From Caulobacteraceae bacterium UBA3198 (lineage in GTDB: Bacteria; Pseudomonadota; Alphaproteobacteria; Caulobacterales; Caulobacteraceae), in assembly GCA_002363865.1 (NCBI GenBank), contig DEWY01000006.1:248001-312000 (forward strand): a DNA stretch of 64,000 bases, in the 5' to 3' direction. A program made the translations under genes and the position numbers. How positions within the stretch are numbered: the first letter of the stretch is position 1; each line of letters begins with the position of its first letter. The notes beneath the pieces are model-generated. The model was not told the origin of the DNA and made no database searches. It saw nothing but the letters and a program-made list of their open reading frames with translations. Positions 57,713-64,000 of the stretch are shown here, in pieces.

Positions 57713-58693
57713 ATGCGTCACGAGAAAGCCGCCCTGTTGCTTGAGCTGGCCCGCGCCCTGGCCAGCACCGCCGAGGGGATGACCCTGGATGAGATGGCCC
57801 AGGAGATCGGGGTCGGCCGGCGCACGGCCGAGCGCATGCGCGACGCCCTGCGCGACCTCTTTCCGCAGTTCGAGGAGATCGAGGATCCGCCCACACGGCG
57901 ATTTCGCATCCCGGCCGGGCTCGACGCCCTGTTCCAGACCCCCGACGCTGAGGAGCTGGGCGCCCTGCGCGCCGCCGCCGAGCAGTTTCGCGCCGCCGGC
58001 GCCCGGGGCCGCGCGGCGGCCCTGGCCAGGCTGGAAACTAAGGTCCTGTCGGCCATGCGGGCCCCGGCGCGACGACGCCTGGCGCCGGACCTGGAAGCCA
58101 TGCTGCAGGCCGAGGCCATCGCGCTGGCGCCTGGGCCCCGTCCCTTCGAGGACGAGACCGTGCTCCGCCTGGTCCGTGAGGCGATCGTCAGCCTGCGCCA
58201 GCTGGCCTTCGTCTATCTGGGCGGCCGCACGCCCGGTCGCCGGCGGGAGGTGACCCCGCTCGGCCTATTGTTCGGGCGCAGCAACTATCTGCTCGCCGCC
58301 GAGGGGGAGGGCGGCGCCCCGCGCACCTGGCGGCTGGACCGGATGGCGGAGGTGGCGCTGCTCGATCGGCCCGCCGCCCCGCCGGCCGACTTTTCCCTGG
58401 CCGCCTTCGTCGATCGCAGCTTCGGCATCTATCAGGACGAGGTGGAGGCGGTGCGCCTGCGGGTCCGGCCGCATGGCGCCGAAGAGGCCCTCGGCTGGCG
58501 CTTTCACTCCACCCAGGAGATCACGCCGCAACCGGACGGGTCAGTGCTGATCGCCTTCCGGGCCAGCGGCATGCGCGAACTGGCCTGGCATCTGTTCAGC
58601 TGGGGCGACAAGGTGGAGATCCTGGGGCCGCAGCGGCTGAAAGACATGATGGCCGACCAACTCAGCTTGGCCTTGGCCGTTCATCGGGCTTAA
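57713..58693 (+). CDS. WYL-domain transcriptional regulator (YafY-like)
   Basis: A 326-residue regulator. Residues 1-65 are a DeoR-type winged helix (LLELARALASTAEGMTLDEMAQEIGVGRRTAERMRDAL). Residues about 140-215 are the WYL domain, in degenerate form (LAFVYLGG, then REVTPLGLLFGRSNYLLA). A C-terminal extension (WCX-like) follows. WYL proteins sense nucleic acid or small ligands and are common near defence or DNA-repair genes; here no defence genes adjoin. It is 22 bp upstream of the XRE-cupin gene. Confidence 0.88.
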   Translation: MRHEKAALLLELARALASTAEGMTLDEMAQEIGVGRRTAERMRDALRDLFPQFEEIEDPPTRRFRIPAGLDALFQTPDAEELGALRAAAEQFRAAGARGRAAALARLETKVLSAMRAPARRRLAPDLEAMLQAEAIALAPGPRPFEDETVLRLVREAIVSLRQLAFVYLGGRTPGRRREVTPLGLLFGRSNYLLAAEGEGGAPRTWRLDRMAEVALLDRPAAPPADFSLAAFVDRSFGIYQDEVEAVRLRVRPHGAEEALGWRFHSTQEITPQPDGSVLIAFRASGMRELAWHLFSWGDKVEILGPQRLKDMMADQLSLALAVHRA

Positions 58694-58714
58694 GCATGGC
58701 GCCTCGCCCCGGAG

Positions 58715-59344
58715 ATGCCCATTGACCACCCGTCGGCTTCGCAAGTCCGCCTGATGACCAACCGCCTGTCCGCGGCCGCTGGCGCCGCCATCCGACGGCT
58801 GCGGCGGGACAGGGGCTGGACCCTTGCCGACCTCAGCGCCCGCTCTGGCGTCCCCCTGTCGAGCCTGTCCAAGGTTGAGCTCGGCCAGACCTCGCTCGGC
58901 TATGAGGTGTTGATCCGGCTCTGCCGGGCGCTTGAAGTGGATATCGATCACCTGGTGCGTCAGGCGCCCCTGGACGGCCCTGCGCCGCCTCAGGCGGCGC
59001 GGCGCGCCGTGATCCGCGCCGGCCAGGGAGAACTCCGCGAACTGGGCGGGGCCTCAGGGATCGCCGGCGCTACAGAGCTTCTGCGGCGCCACTTCACCCC
59101 GGTGGTGCTCGAGGTGGTCGCGACCCAGCATACCGGCGGCCTGCTTCGGGCGCCGGGGGAAGCTTATCTGATGGTCCTGGAAGGGCGGGCCCTCATGCAT
59201 TCCGACGCCTATGCGCCCCTGTCGGTCGCTCAGGGCGACGGCGTCTATTTCGACGCTGAGATGGGCTTCGCCCTGACGGCGCAGGACGAGACGCCCGCCC
59301 GCATCCTGCTGATCCACTCGGGCGACTGCTTGTTGGAAGACTAG
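58715..59344 (+). CDS. XRE-family regulator with cupin sensor domain
   Basis: A 209-residue protein. The helix-turn-helix lies at about residues 25-78 (IRRLRRDRGWTLADLSARSGVPLSSLSKVELGQTS). The cupin barrel covers about 125-205 (LMVLEGRALMHSDAYAPLSVAQGDGVYFDAEM). The class senses small amines, amino acids or sulfur compounds. GGAG touches the first ATG, which is too close for normal use; ATG 58754 is an alternative without a ribosome site, so the exact start is uncertain. It follows the WYL gene by 22 bp and may share its transcript. Confidence 0.85.
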   Translation: MPIDHPSASQVRLMTNRLSAAAGAAIRRLRRDRGWTLADLSARSGVPLSSLSKVELGQTSLGYEVLIRLCRALEVDIDHLVRQAPLDGPAPPQAARRAVIRAGQGELRELGGASGIAGATELLRRHFTPVVLEVVATQHTGGLLRAPGEAYLMVLEGRALMHSDAYAPLSVAQGDGVYFDAEMGFALTAQDETPARILLIHSGDCLLED

Positions 59345-59403
59345 GATCTCGATCCCTTCGCCGCAGCGCAGCATCTTGCCTGCACAAGCGGATTCTCCTA
59401 TTA

Positions 59404-59415
59404 GAGAAATTTCTC
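59404..59415. promoter_or_regulatory. 12-bp perfect palindrome upstream of the response regulator
   Basis: GAGAAATTTCTC, in a short AT-rich patch between the XRE-cupin stop and the response regulator gene. It could be an operator; the binding protein is unknown. Confidence 0.35.
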
Positions 59416-59531
59416 GCCCTTAACCGTATTTTTCATCGCATCAGCGAATGGATGCGAGGAGCGCTTCTCCCTGTCACGTCTTGGACCCGCCGCACGTCAT
59501 GCAGGCCGCATCTACACTTCAGGCGATCCGC

Positions 59532-59939
59532 ATGTCCGGCCCTGAGGCGCGGCGGGCGCCGCAGCAGGTGCGCGGACCAACCCGCGTCCTGGTCGTCGAC
59601 GACTCCCCGGTCATCCGGCTGCTGCTGGAGGACGTCCTCAGCGCGGTGGGCTACGAGGTCTGGGTGGCCGAGGACGGTGCGAGCGCGCTCTCCATCATGG
59701 CGGCGCGGCGCCCTGACGTCGTGCTGACCGACCTCAACATGCCGGAGATGGACGGCTTCGCCCTTCTGGCGGCGATCCGATCGCGACCCGACTTCTCCGA
59801 TGTGCCGGTGATGATCGTATCCAGCGAGGATGCGGACGCTAAGCAGGCCCGGGGCCGGGAAGCCGGCGTCGCCGGATGGATCGTCAAGCCGTTCGAACCG
59901 GCCGAACTCATCGAAGCGCTCTGGCGGTTGGATTTCTAG
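59532..59939 (+). CDS. Single-domain response regulator (CheY-like)
   Basis: A 135-residue receiver. TRVLVVDDSPVIRLLLEDVL contains the acidic pair, VVLTDLNMPEMDGFALL the acceptor Asp, MIVSSEDAD the conserved Ser/Thr switch, and GWIVKPFEP the Lys. There is no output domain, so it works by protein contact or as a phosphate sink. No kinase gene adjoins. I start at ATG 59532, with AGG eight bases before; earlier in-frame ATGs at 59448 and 59499 lack a ribosome site. Confidence 0.88.
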   Translation: MSGPEARRAPQQVRGPTRVLVVDDSPVIRLLLEDVLSAVGYEVWVAEDGASALSIMAARRPDVVLTDLNMPEMDGFALLAAIRSRPDFSDVPVMIVSSEDADAKQARGREAGVAGWIVKPFEPAELIEALWRLDF

Positions 59940-59945
59940 GCGAAG

Positions 59946-60287
59946 TCAGCCCAGGGCCCTGTGGCGCCGATCATCCTGCTCGTCGGAGTCCAGGTCGGCG
60001 GCATGGGCCACCAGGGCGCGCTCCAGGTCCCGCGCCAGCGCCGCATCGGAGCGGACCAGCGCCTGGACGCGGCCCGACCGCTCGAACAGCTCCCCCTGAA
60101 CAGCGTTGTCCAGGGGCAGATCCTCACCTCCCAGCGCCTGAACCAGGGCGGTGTGGGCCGCCGGTGACAGGGTCGCCACGGCCGTGGCTACGGCCCGGCC
60201 ATAGGCGGTGAGCCGCCGGACATCACTCTGCAAATCGACAAGCTGACGACGAAGGTCGTCGAGGCCCGCCTCTGGCGGTCCACCCAT
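59946..60287 (-). CDS. Hypothetical helical protein, 113 residues
   Basis: GLDDLRRQLVDLQSDVRRLTAYGRAVATAVATLSP forms a coiled-coil-like N-terminal half. The rest is helical (HTALVQALGG, then RVQALVRSDAALARDLERALVAHAADLD) with a charged end. AGAGG precedes ATG 60287; the frame is longer upstream but loses this character. No Cys, signal or membrane segment, and no recognised family. It is convergent with the response regulator (6-bp gap) and divergent from the MarR gene. Confidence 0.6.
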   Translation of the reverse strand: MGGPPEAGLDDLRRQLVDLQSDVRRLTAYGRAVATAVATLSPAAHTALVQALGGEDLPLDNAVQGELFERSGRVQALVRSDAALARDLERALVAHAADLDSDEQDDRRHRALG

Positions 60288-60496
60288 GGAAACCTCTGGT
60301 AATGATGGCGGCCGGCGTTCGCACGCTGCGAGGAGCTCTCGCGCGGCGACCGCATAACGGCGTCGTGTGACTGTGGCCCGCTGACTACGGGCGCAGGGCG
60401 GGCCTGTCAACACACCCGTGCGTTTACACCATTTGCAGATGCGACTTGTGCTCTCGCGCAAACCCATGCTCTCTAGGGCGGGGGGATCATTGTTAT

Positions 60497-61027
60497 ATGA
60501 CTGAATCCAAAGCTGAACTGCGGTCCGTGGACACGGAGGCAGAGTTTGGCCTCGATGTGCCGGAGTACTTCTTCTATCTGCTGTTTCAGGCTGTGCGACG
60601 CCGTGACGCGGCGTTCGAGCGCGCCCTGAGCCCCCTGGGGCTCAGCCTCGGACAATGGCGCGCCATCTCGACCGTGCGGCGGTTCGGCGTCTGTTCGATG
60701 TCGGATCTGGCCGCGTTTACAGCGGTGGACCGCACCACCCTCACCCGCAGCGTGGATCAGCTGGTCAAGCGCGAGCTGATGAGCCGAAGCACCCCTGCCG
60801 CCGATCGTCGGCAAGTGCATCTCACCCTGACCCGCCAGGGCCAGGACACCTACGATCAGGCCGTCGATCAGCTCCTGGCCTTCAACCGGCAGGCCCTGGA
60901 GGGGGTGGACGGCGCACGCCAGCGAGAGATCAGTCGCGGCCTGGCGACGGTGATCCGCAACCTGGCGCCCGACCCCCAGGTGGCCGAGGCTCTGATCCGT
61001 TTTGAACCCGCCCTGATGCGGGGCTGA
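60497..61027 (+). CDS. MarR family transcriptional regulator
   Basis: A 176-residue winged-helix regulator. FERALSPLGLSLGQWRAIST leads into the recognition region MSDLAAFTAVDRTTLTRSVDQLVKRELMSR, and the wing is STPAADRRQVHLTLTRQG. The dimerising helices follow. MarR proteins respond to phenolics, antibiotics or oxidants. GGGGGATC lies upstream of ATG 60497. The adjacent gene on the same strand is a YbaN-like membrane protein, 52 bp away; the divergent gene is hypothetical. The target is not evident. Confidence 0.88.
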   Translation: MTESKAELRSVDTEAEFGLDVPEYFFYLLFQAVRRRDAAFERALSPLGLSLGQWRAISTVRRFGVCSMSDLAAFTAVDRTTLTRSVDQLVKRELMSRSTPAADRRQVHLTLTRQGQDTYDQAVDQLLAFNRQALEGVDGARQREISRGLATVIRNLAPDPQVAEALIRFEPALMRG

Positions 61028-61079
61028 GGCGCAGTTCTTTTCTGCGATCTCTTCGCAAGACCTGTGGCATGCTCCTGAG

Positions 61080-61505
61080 ATGTCGGCGCCGAGCGATCCC
61101 CTAGCATCACCCCAGGAGGAGCCTGAGGCGGCCCCGTCCATCTCCCCTGCGGCGGCCCTGTTCTACCGGGCCGTGGGATTGGCCGCCCTGGGGCTGGGCG
61201 TGCTCGGGGCCTTCCTGCCGCTCCTGCCGACCACGATCTTCCTGATCATCGCAGCCTGGGCGTTCGGCAAGAGCGCGCCAAAGCTGCGGGCGAGGCTCTA
61301 CGCCCACAAGCGGTTCGGCCCCACCCTGCGGGCCTGGGACCGGAACGGCGCGATCCCGACGCGGGCCAAGCTGGCGGCTGTGATCGGCATGGGGATCAGC
61401 CTCGTCGTTGTGATGCTCACCGCCGCGAACCCGTGGGTCCCCATCGGCGTCGGCGTCGTCCTGACCTTCTGCGCCCTCTATGTGCTGACGCGCCCCTCAG
61501 CCTGA
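61080..61505 (+). CDS. DUF454 (YbaN-like) inner membrane protein
   Basis: A 141-residue protein with an acidic N-terminal tail and three or four membrane helices. GVLGAFLPLLPTTIFLIIAAWAFGKSAPKLRARLY is the DUF454 signature, followed by GPTLRAWDRNGAIPTRAKL. The function is unknown. Its 3' end overlaps the 3' end of the convergent photolyase gene by 28 bases. Confidence 0.85.
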   Translation: MSAPSDPLASPQEEPEAAPSISPAAALFYRAVGLAALGLGVLGAFLPLLPTTIFLIIAAWAFGKSAPKLRARLYAHKRFGPTLRAWDRNGAIPTRAKLAAVIGMGISLVVVMLTAANPWVPIGVGVVLTFCALYVLTRPSA

Positions 61506-63047
61506 AGCGGCGTGGCGCCGAAGCTCTGGCGAAGCGCCTCAGCGCGCTCAGCGATCGCCTGTTTTTCAGCCGCGTCCAGGCGGGCCAGATTCTTGTAGGG
61601 CAGCGCCATGCGCGGATTGGCGTCCAGCCGCGCCGCGTTCCGATCCAGGAAGTCCCAGTAGAGGCTGTTGAAGGGACAGGCCCGCTCGCCCAGGCGATCC
61701 TTCACCTCATAGGCGCAGGCCCCGCAGTAGTCGCTCATCCGGTTGATATAGGCCCCGCTGGCCGCATAGGACTTGGACCCCACCAGGCCGCCATCGGCAT
61801 AGGTGGCCATGCCATGGGTGTTGGGCGCCTCCACCCATTCATAGGCGTCGGCGTAAACCCCCAGATACCAGGCGTTGATCTCCGCCGGCGCGACGCCCAG
61901 CAGCATGGCGAGATTGCCGGTCACCATCAGCCGCTGGATGTGGTGCGCATAGGCGTGAGCCCTCGTCTCGGCCACCACGGCGGCCACGCAGGCCATGTCG
62001 GTCTCCCCCGACCAATAGAAGTCCGGCAGGCGGTTGGCGGCGCCCAGCGCATTGGTGTCCAGATAGGCCGGCATCTTCAGCCAGTAGATCCCGCGCACGA
62101 AACTCCCGCCAGCCAAGGATCTGGCGGATGAACCCCTCCACCGCGTTCAGCGGCGCGCGCCCGGCCCGCCACTGGGCCTCGGCCCGGCGACAGAGATCGA
62201 GAGGGTCGAGCAGGCCTAGGTTCAGGGCCGCTGAAAGCCGGCCGTGCCAGAGCCAGGGTTCGCCGCGCGCCATGGCGTCCTGGTGGTCTCCAAAGCCTGG
62301 GAGAATATCTGCGAAGAAGTGGCGGGCGAGGTCTTCGGCCTCCTGGAGGTTGGTCGCCCACCCAAAGGCGTCAAGCTCGCCGAACCCATCCGGCGACAGG
62401 GTCGCGATCTCGGCGATCAGCCCTTGCGTCACCGCATTGGGCGAGATGATCAGCCGCTCCGGAGTGCTGGCCCCCTTGGGCAGCCGTCGACGGTTCTCCG
62501 CGTCGAAGTTCCAGCGCCCTCCGGCCGGCTGATCCCCCTGCATGAGGATCCCGTGTCGACGGCGCATGTCGCGGTAGAAGAACTCCATGCGAAGCTCCCG
62601 CCGCCCCTTGGCCCAGCGCTCGAAGGTCTCGGCGTCACAGAGGTAGCGATCATCGGCCAGGCGCCGGATCGGCGCGGACAGGCTGACCTCGAGATCATCG
62701 AACGCCCGTTCCAGACGCCACTCGCCTGACCGGGTGAGCCAGATCTCTTCGGGCTGCAGATCGTTGGCCGCGCGGCGCAGTTCCCCGGTCAGACCGCCGC
62801 TGGTGGCGGGATCATCGTGGCGGACATAGCGCACCTCGAAGCCCGTCCCCCGCAGAGCCTCGGCGTGCTGACGCATGGCCGCCAGGACCATGACCAGCTT
62901 CTGGCGATGGTGCGGCGCGTAGGTCATCTCCTCAGCCGCCTCGACCATCAGCACGACGTCCCGGCCAGGATCGGCCTCGCGCAGGGAAGAGAGCCTGTTC
63001 GGGGGCGACAGCTGGTCGCCCAGCACCAGGATCAGCCGCCTCACCAT
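61478..63047 (-). pseudogene. Iron-sulfur photolyase / cryptochrome (FeS-BCP, PhrB-type), frameshifted
   Basis: ATG 63047 opens RRLILVLGDQLSPPN, the N-terminus of the prokaryotic (6-4) photolyase family. The frame stays good to ILGWREF, then one extra base in plus-strand AAA 62100-62102 shifts it. Dropping that base gives WREFVRGIYWLKMP and the rest to 61478, with the FeS Cys in DYCGACAYEVKDRLGERACPF and the FAD region around YWSGETDMACV. Intact, it would be about 522 residues and repair UV lesions or act as a photoreceptor. True decay or a sequencing error are equally open. Its ATG overlaps the upstream SDR stop (ATGGTGA). Confidence 0.82.
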
Positions 63048-63757
63048 GGGATGGGCGCACCGTCCCAGGCGAAGAAGCCGCCGTTGTCGGCGGGGCCGAG
63101 CCCGTCCACCACAGCAAGCAGGCGCTCGGCGGCGAAGTCGGGGGTGAAGAGCTTCTCGGCGCTCACCGCGCCCTGGAACGGCGCCGACAGGCCCGTATCC
63201 ACAGTGCCCGGGTGCAGGGCGACACAGATGGCCTGGGGCCGCTGGCGGGCCAGTTCGATGGCCAGGGACCGGACCAGCTGATTGAGGGCGGCCTTGGAGG
63301 CCCGATAGCCGTACCAGCCCCCCAGGCGGTTATCCTCGATGCTGCCCACCCGGGCTGACAGGGCGGCGAACACGCTCCTGCGGTCCCGGGGCAGGCGCGG
63401 CAGGAAGTGCTTGGCCGCCAAGGCCGGCCCCACCGCATTGTCGGCGAAGGCCGCGATCAGCGCTTCGGCCTCCAGGTGTCGCCAGGATTTTTCGGGCGGC
63501 CGCCCCAGGGCCTGCAGTCGGCCGGTAGCCACCAGAACCCGGTCCAGGGGCGTCTCGGCGTCGATGGCTGCGGCGGCCGCGGCGATGGACGCCTCATCGT
63601 TCAGATCGATTGGCCCCCAGGTCACGCCCGCCGGCAGGGCGTCAGGCCGGGTGCGGGACAGGGCCAGCACCGGACCGCCATGGGGCTGCGCGGCCAGGCG
63701 CTTGACCAGGGCTCCGCCGATGCCGCCGCCGGCTCCGATGACAATGCTCGCGCCCAT
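63041..63757 (-). CDS. SDR family oxidoreductase (CsgA-like)
   Basis: A 238-residue short-chain dehydrogenase of the short CsgA-like sort. The cofactor motif is IVIGAGGGIGGALVKRL. The active site has FAALSARVGS and WYGYRASKAALNQLV with Tyr-x3-Lys. HPGTVDTGLSAPF is the family PG motif. Start at ATG 63757. Its stop overlaps the photolyase ATG, so the two are translationally coupled; SDRs next to FeS-type photolyases are common, but no joint function is established. Confidence 0.86.
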   Translation of the reverse strand: MGASIVIGAGGGIGGALVKRLAAQPHGGPVLALSRTRPDALPAGVTWGPIDLNDEASIAAAAAAIDAETPLDRVLVATGRLQALGRPPEKSWRHLEAEALIAAFADNAVGPALAAKHFLPRLPRDRRSVFAALSARVGSIEDNRLGGWYGYRASKAALNQLVRSLAIELARQRPQAICVALHPGTVDTGLSAPFQGAVSAEKLFTPDFAAERLLAVVDGLGPADNGGFFAWDGAPIPW

Positions 63758-64000
63758 GGCGTCGGCTCCTGAAAAAGGGTCGCTCCGCCCCCATCTACGG
63801 CCTCCGGCGGGCCTTTGATGCGACGCAAGGGAAGGGCCTACCCAATTCAGGGCGCCAAAAGGTCGCAGGCGCTTGAATTTTTTCCCGGCAATCCAATCTG
63901 TTGAGGGCGCGGGACGGCATCCCCCCACGACTGTCGAAAGACGTCAGCCGGACCTGCGCAGGGCGCGCCGGGCGTGAGACTGTGACGCTTCTCTCCCCCC

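Noticed and set aside
63852..63882. GCGCC/GGCGC hairpin followed by a T-rich run on the plus strand as a terminator
   Set aside because: Stem of only five bases with an 11-base loop, and no plus-strand gene or promoter upstream.

Overview
The window reads as chromosomal DNA of a high-GC alphaproteobacterium, most likely a member of the Caulobacterales (Caulobacteraceae, Phenylobacterium/Caulobacter-like). This rests on the overall look: long spurious antisense frames typical of about 70% GC, small alphaproteobacterial families (DUF1465, DUF1192, DUF4164 next to zapA), TonB-dependent receptors each preceded by a TetR gene, many acyl-CoA and SDR enzymes, a CIRCE-type groESL operon, and a zinc-ligand-free ribosomal protein L31. 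No rRNA, tRNA, CRISPR array, prophage or insertion sequence was seen. The genus is an inference from gene content.

Layout. 1-4.4 kb: the end of tadA, an SDR enzyme, an intergenic hairpin repeat, a GNAT acetyltransferase, a candidate small RNA, and two overlapping TauE/SafE exporter genes, one of them frameshifted. 4.5-12 kb: two divergent paralogous acyl-CoA dehydrogenases sharing a palindromic operator-like site, then a minus-strand TetR / TonB receptor / MFS module. 12-16.4 kb: groES-groEL with a CIRCE-like element and a strong terminator, a solitary Mrr-like nuclease, a four-helix holin-like membrane protein and a secreted EF-hand protein. 16.4-21.1 kb: a YmdB-like phosphodiesterase and 5-formyl-THF cyclo-ligase, with a possible 6S-like RNA upstream; a soluble PAS-PAS hybrid histidine kinase; then zapA and DUF4164.

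21.2-34.8 kb is a central carbon block (tkt, purT, gap, pgk, fba). It is followed by a small lipoprotein, an iron-storage pair (bfr, bfd), a cytochrome bd-type oxidase (cydA, cydB, DUF2474 subunit), thiE, suhB and a glycerophosphodiesterase. 34.9-39.1 kb holds an MsbA-like ABC exporter, rpmE, DUF1465, DUF1192 and a PIG3-type quinone oxidoreductase. 39.1-46.4 kb holds a structured leader followed by three tandem GPH/MFS symporter genes, a TetR regulator with two complete TetR units, and an SDR enzyme. 46.5-50.8 kb: a beta-oxidation pair (bifunctional hydratase/dehydrogenase plus thiolase), then a DUF2061 gene and dps behind an iron-box-like site. 50.8-56.5 kb: a second minus-strand module of TetR, TonB receptor, autotransporter-like barrel and a secreted hydrolase. 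56.6-64 kb: YbaK, a hypothetical, WYL and XRE-cupin regulators, a lone response regulator, MarR, YbaN-like DUF454, and an SDR plus a frameshifted iron-sulfur photolyase.

Common threads. Lipid or terpenoid-like acyl-CoA catabolism (two dehydrogenases, hydratase/dehydrogenase, thiolase, several SDRs) sits among nutrient-uptake modules controlled by local TetR proteins. Three closely similar 16-bp sites lie in front of bfr, bfd and the DUF2061-dps pair, suggesting one iron-responsive regulator. Two genes (TauE copy and photolyase) each carry a single extra base in a three-base run, which could be real decay or assembly error.

The most interesting unexplained signals are the candidate small RNA with an exposed anti-Shine-Dalgarno motif near 2.2 kb, the hairpin-rich leader at 39.4 kb with its triple GPH cluster and double-TetR gene, the possible 6S RNA separated from zapA by a kinase gene, and the shared iron box.
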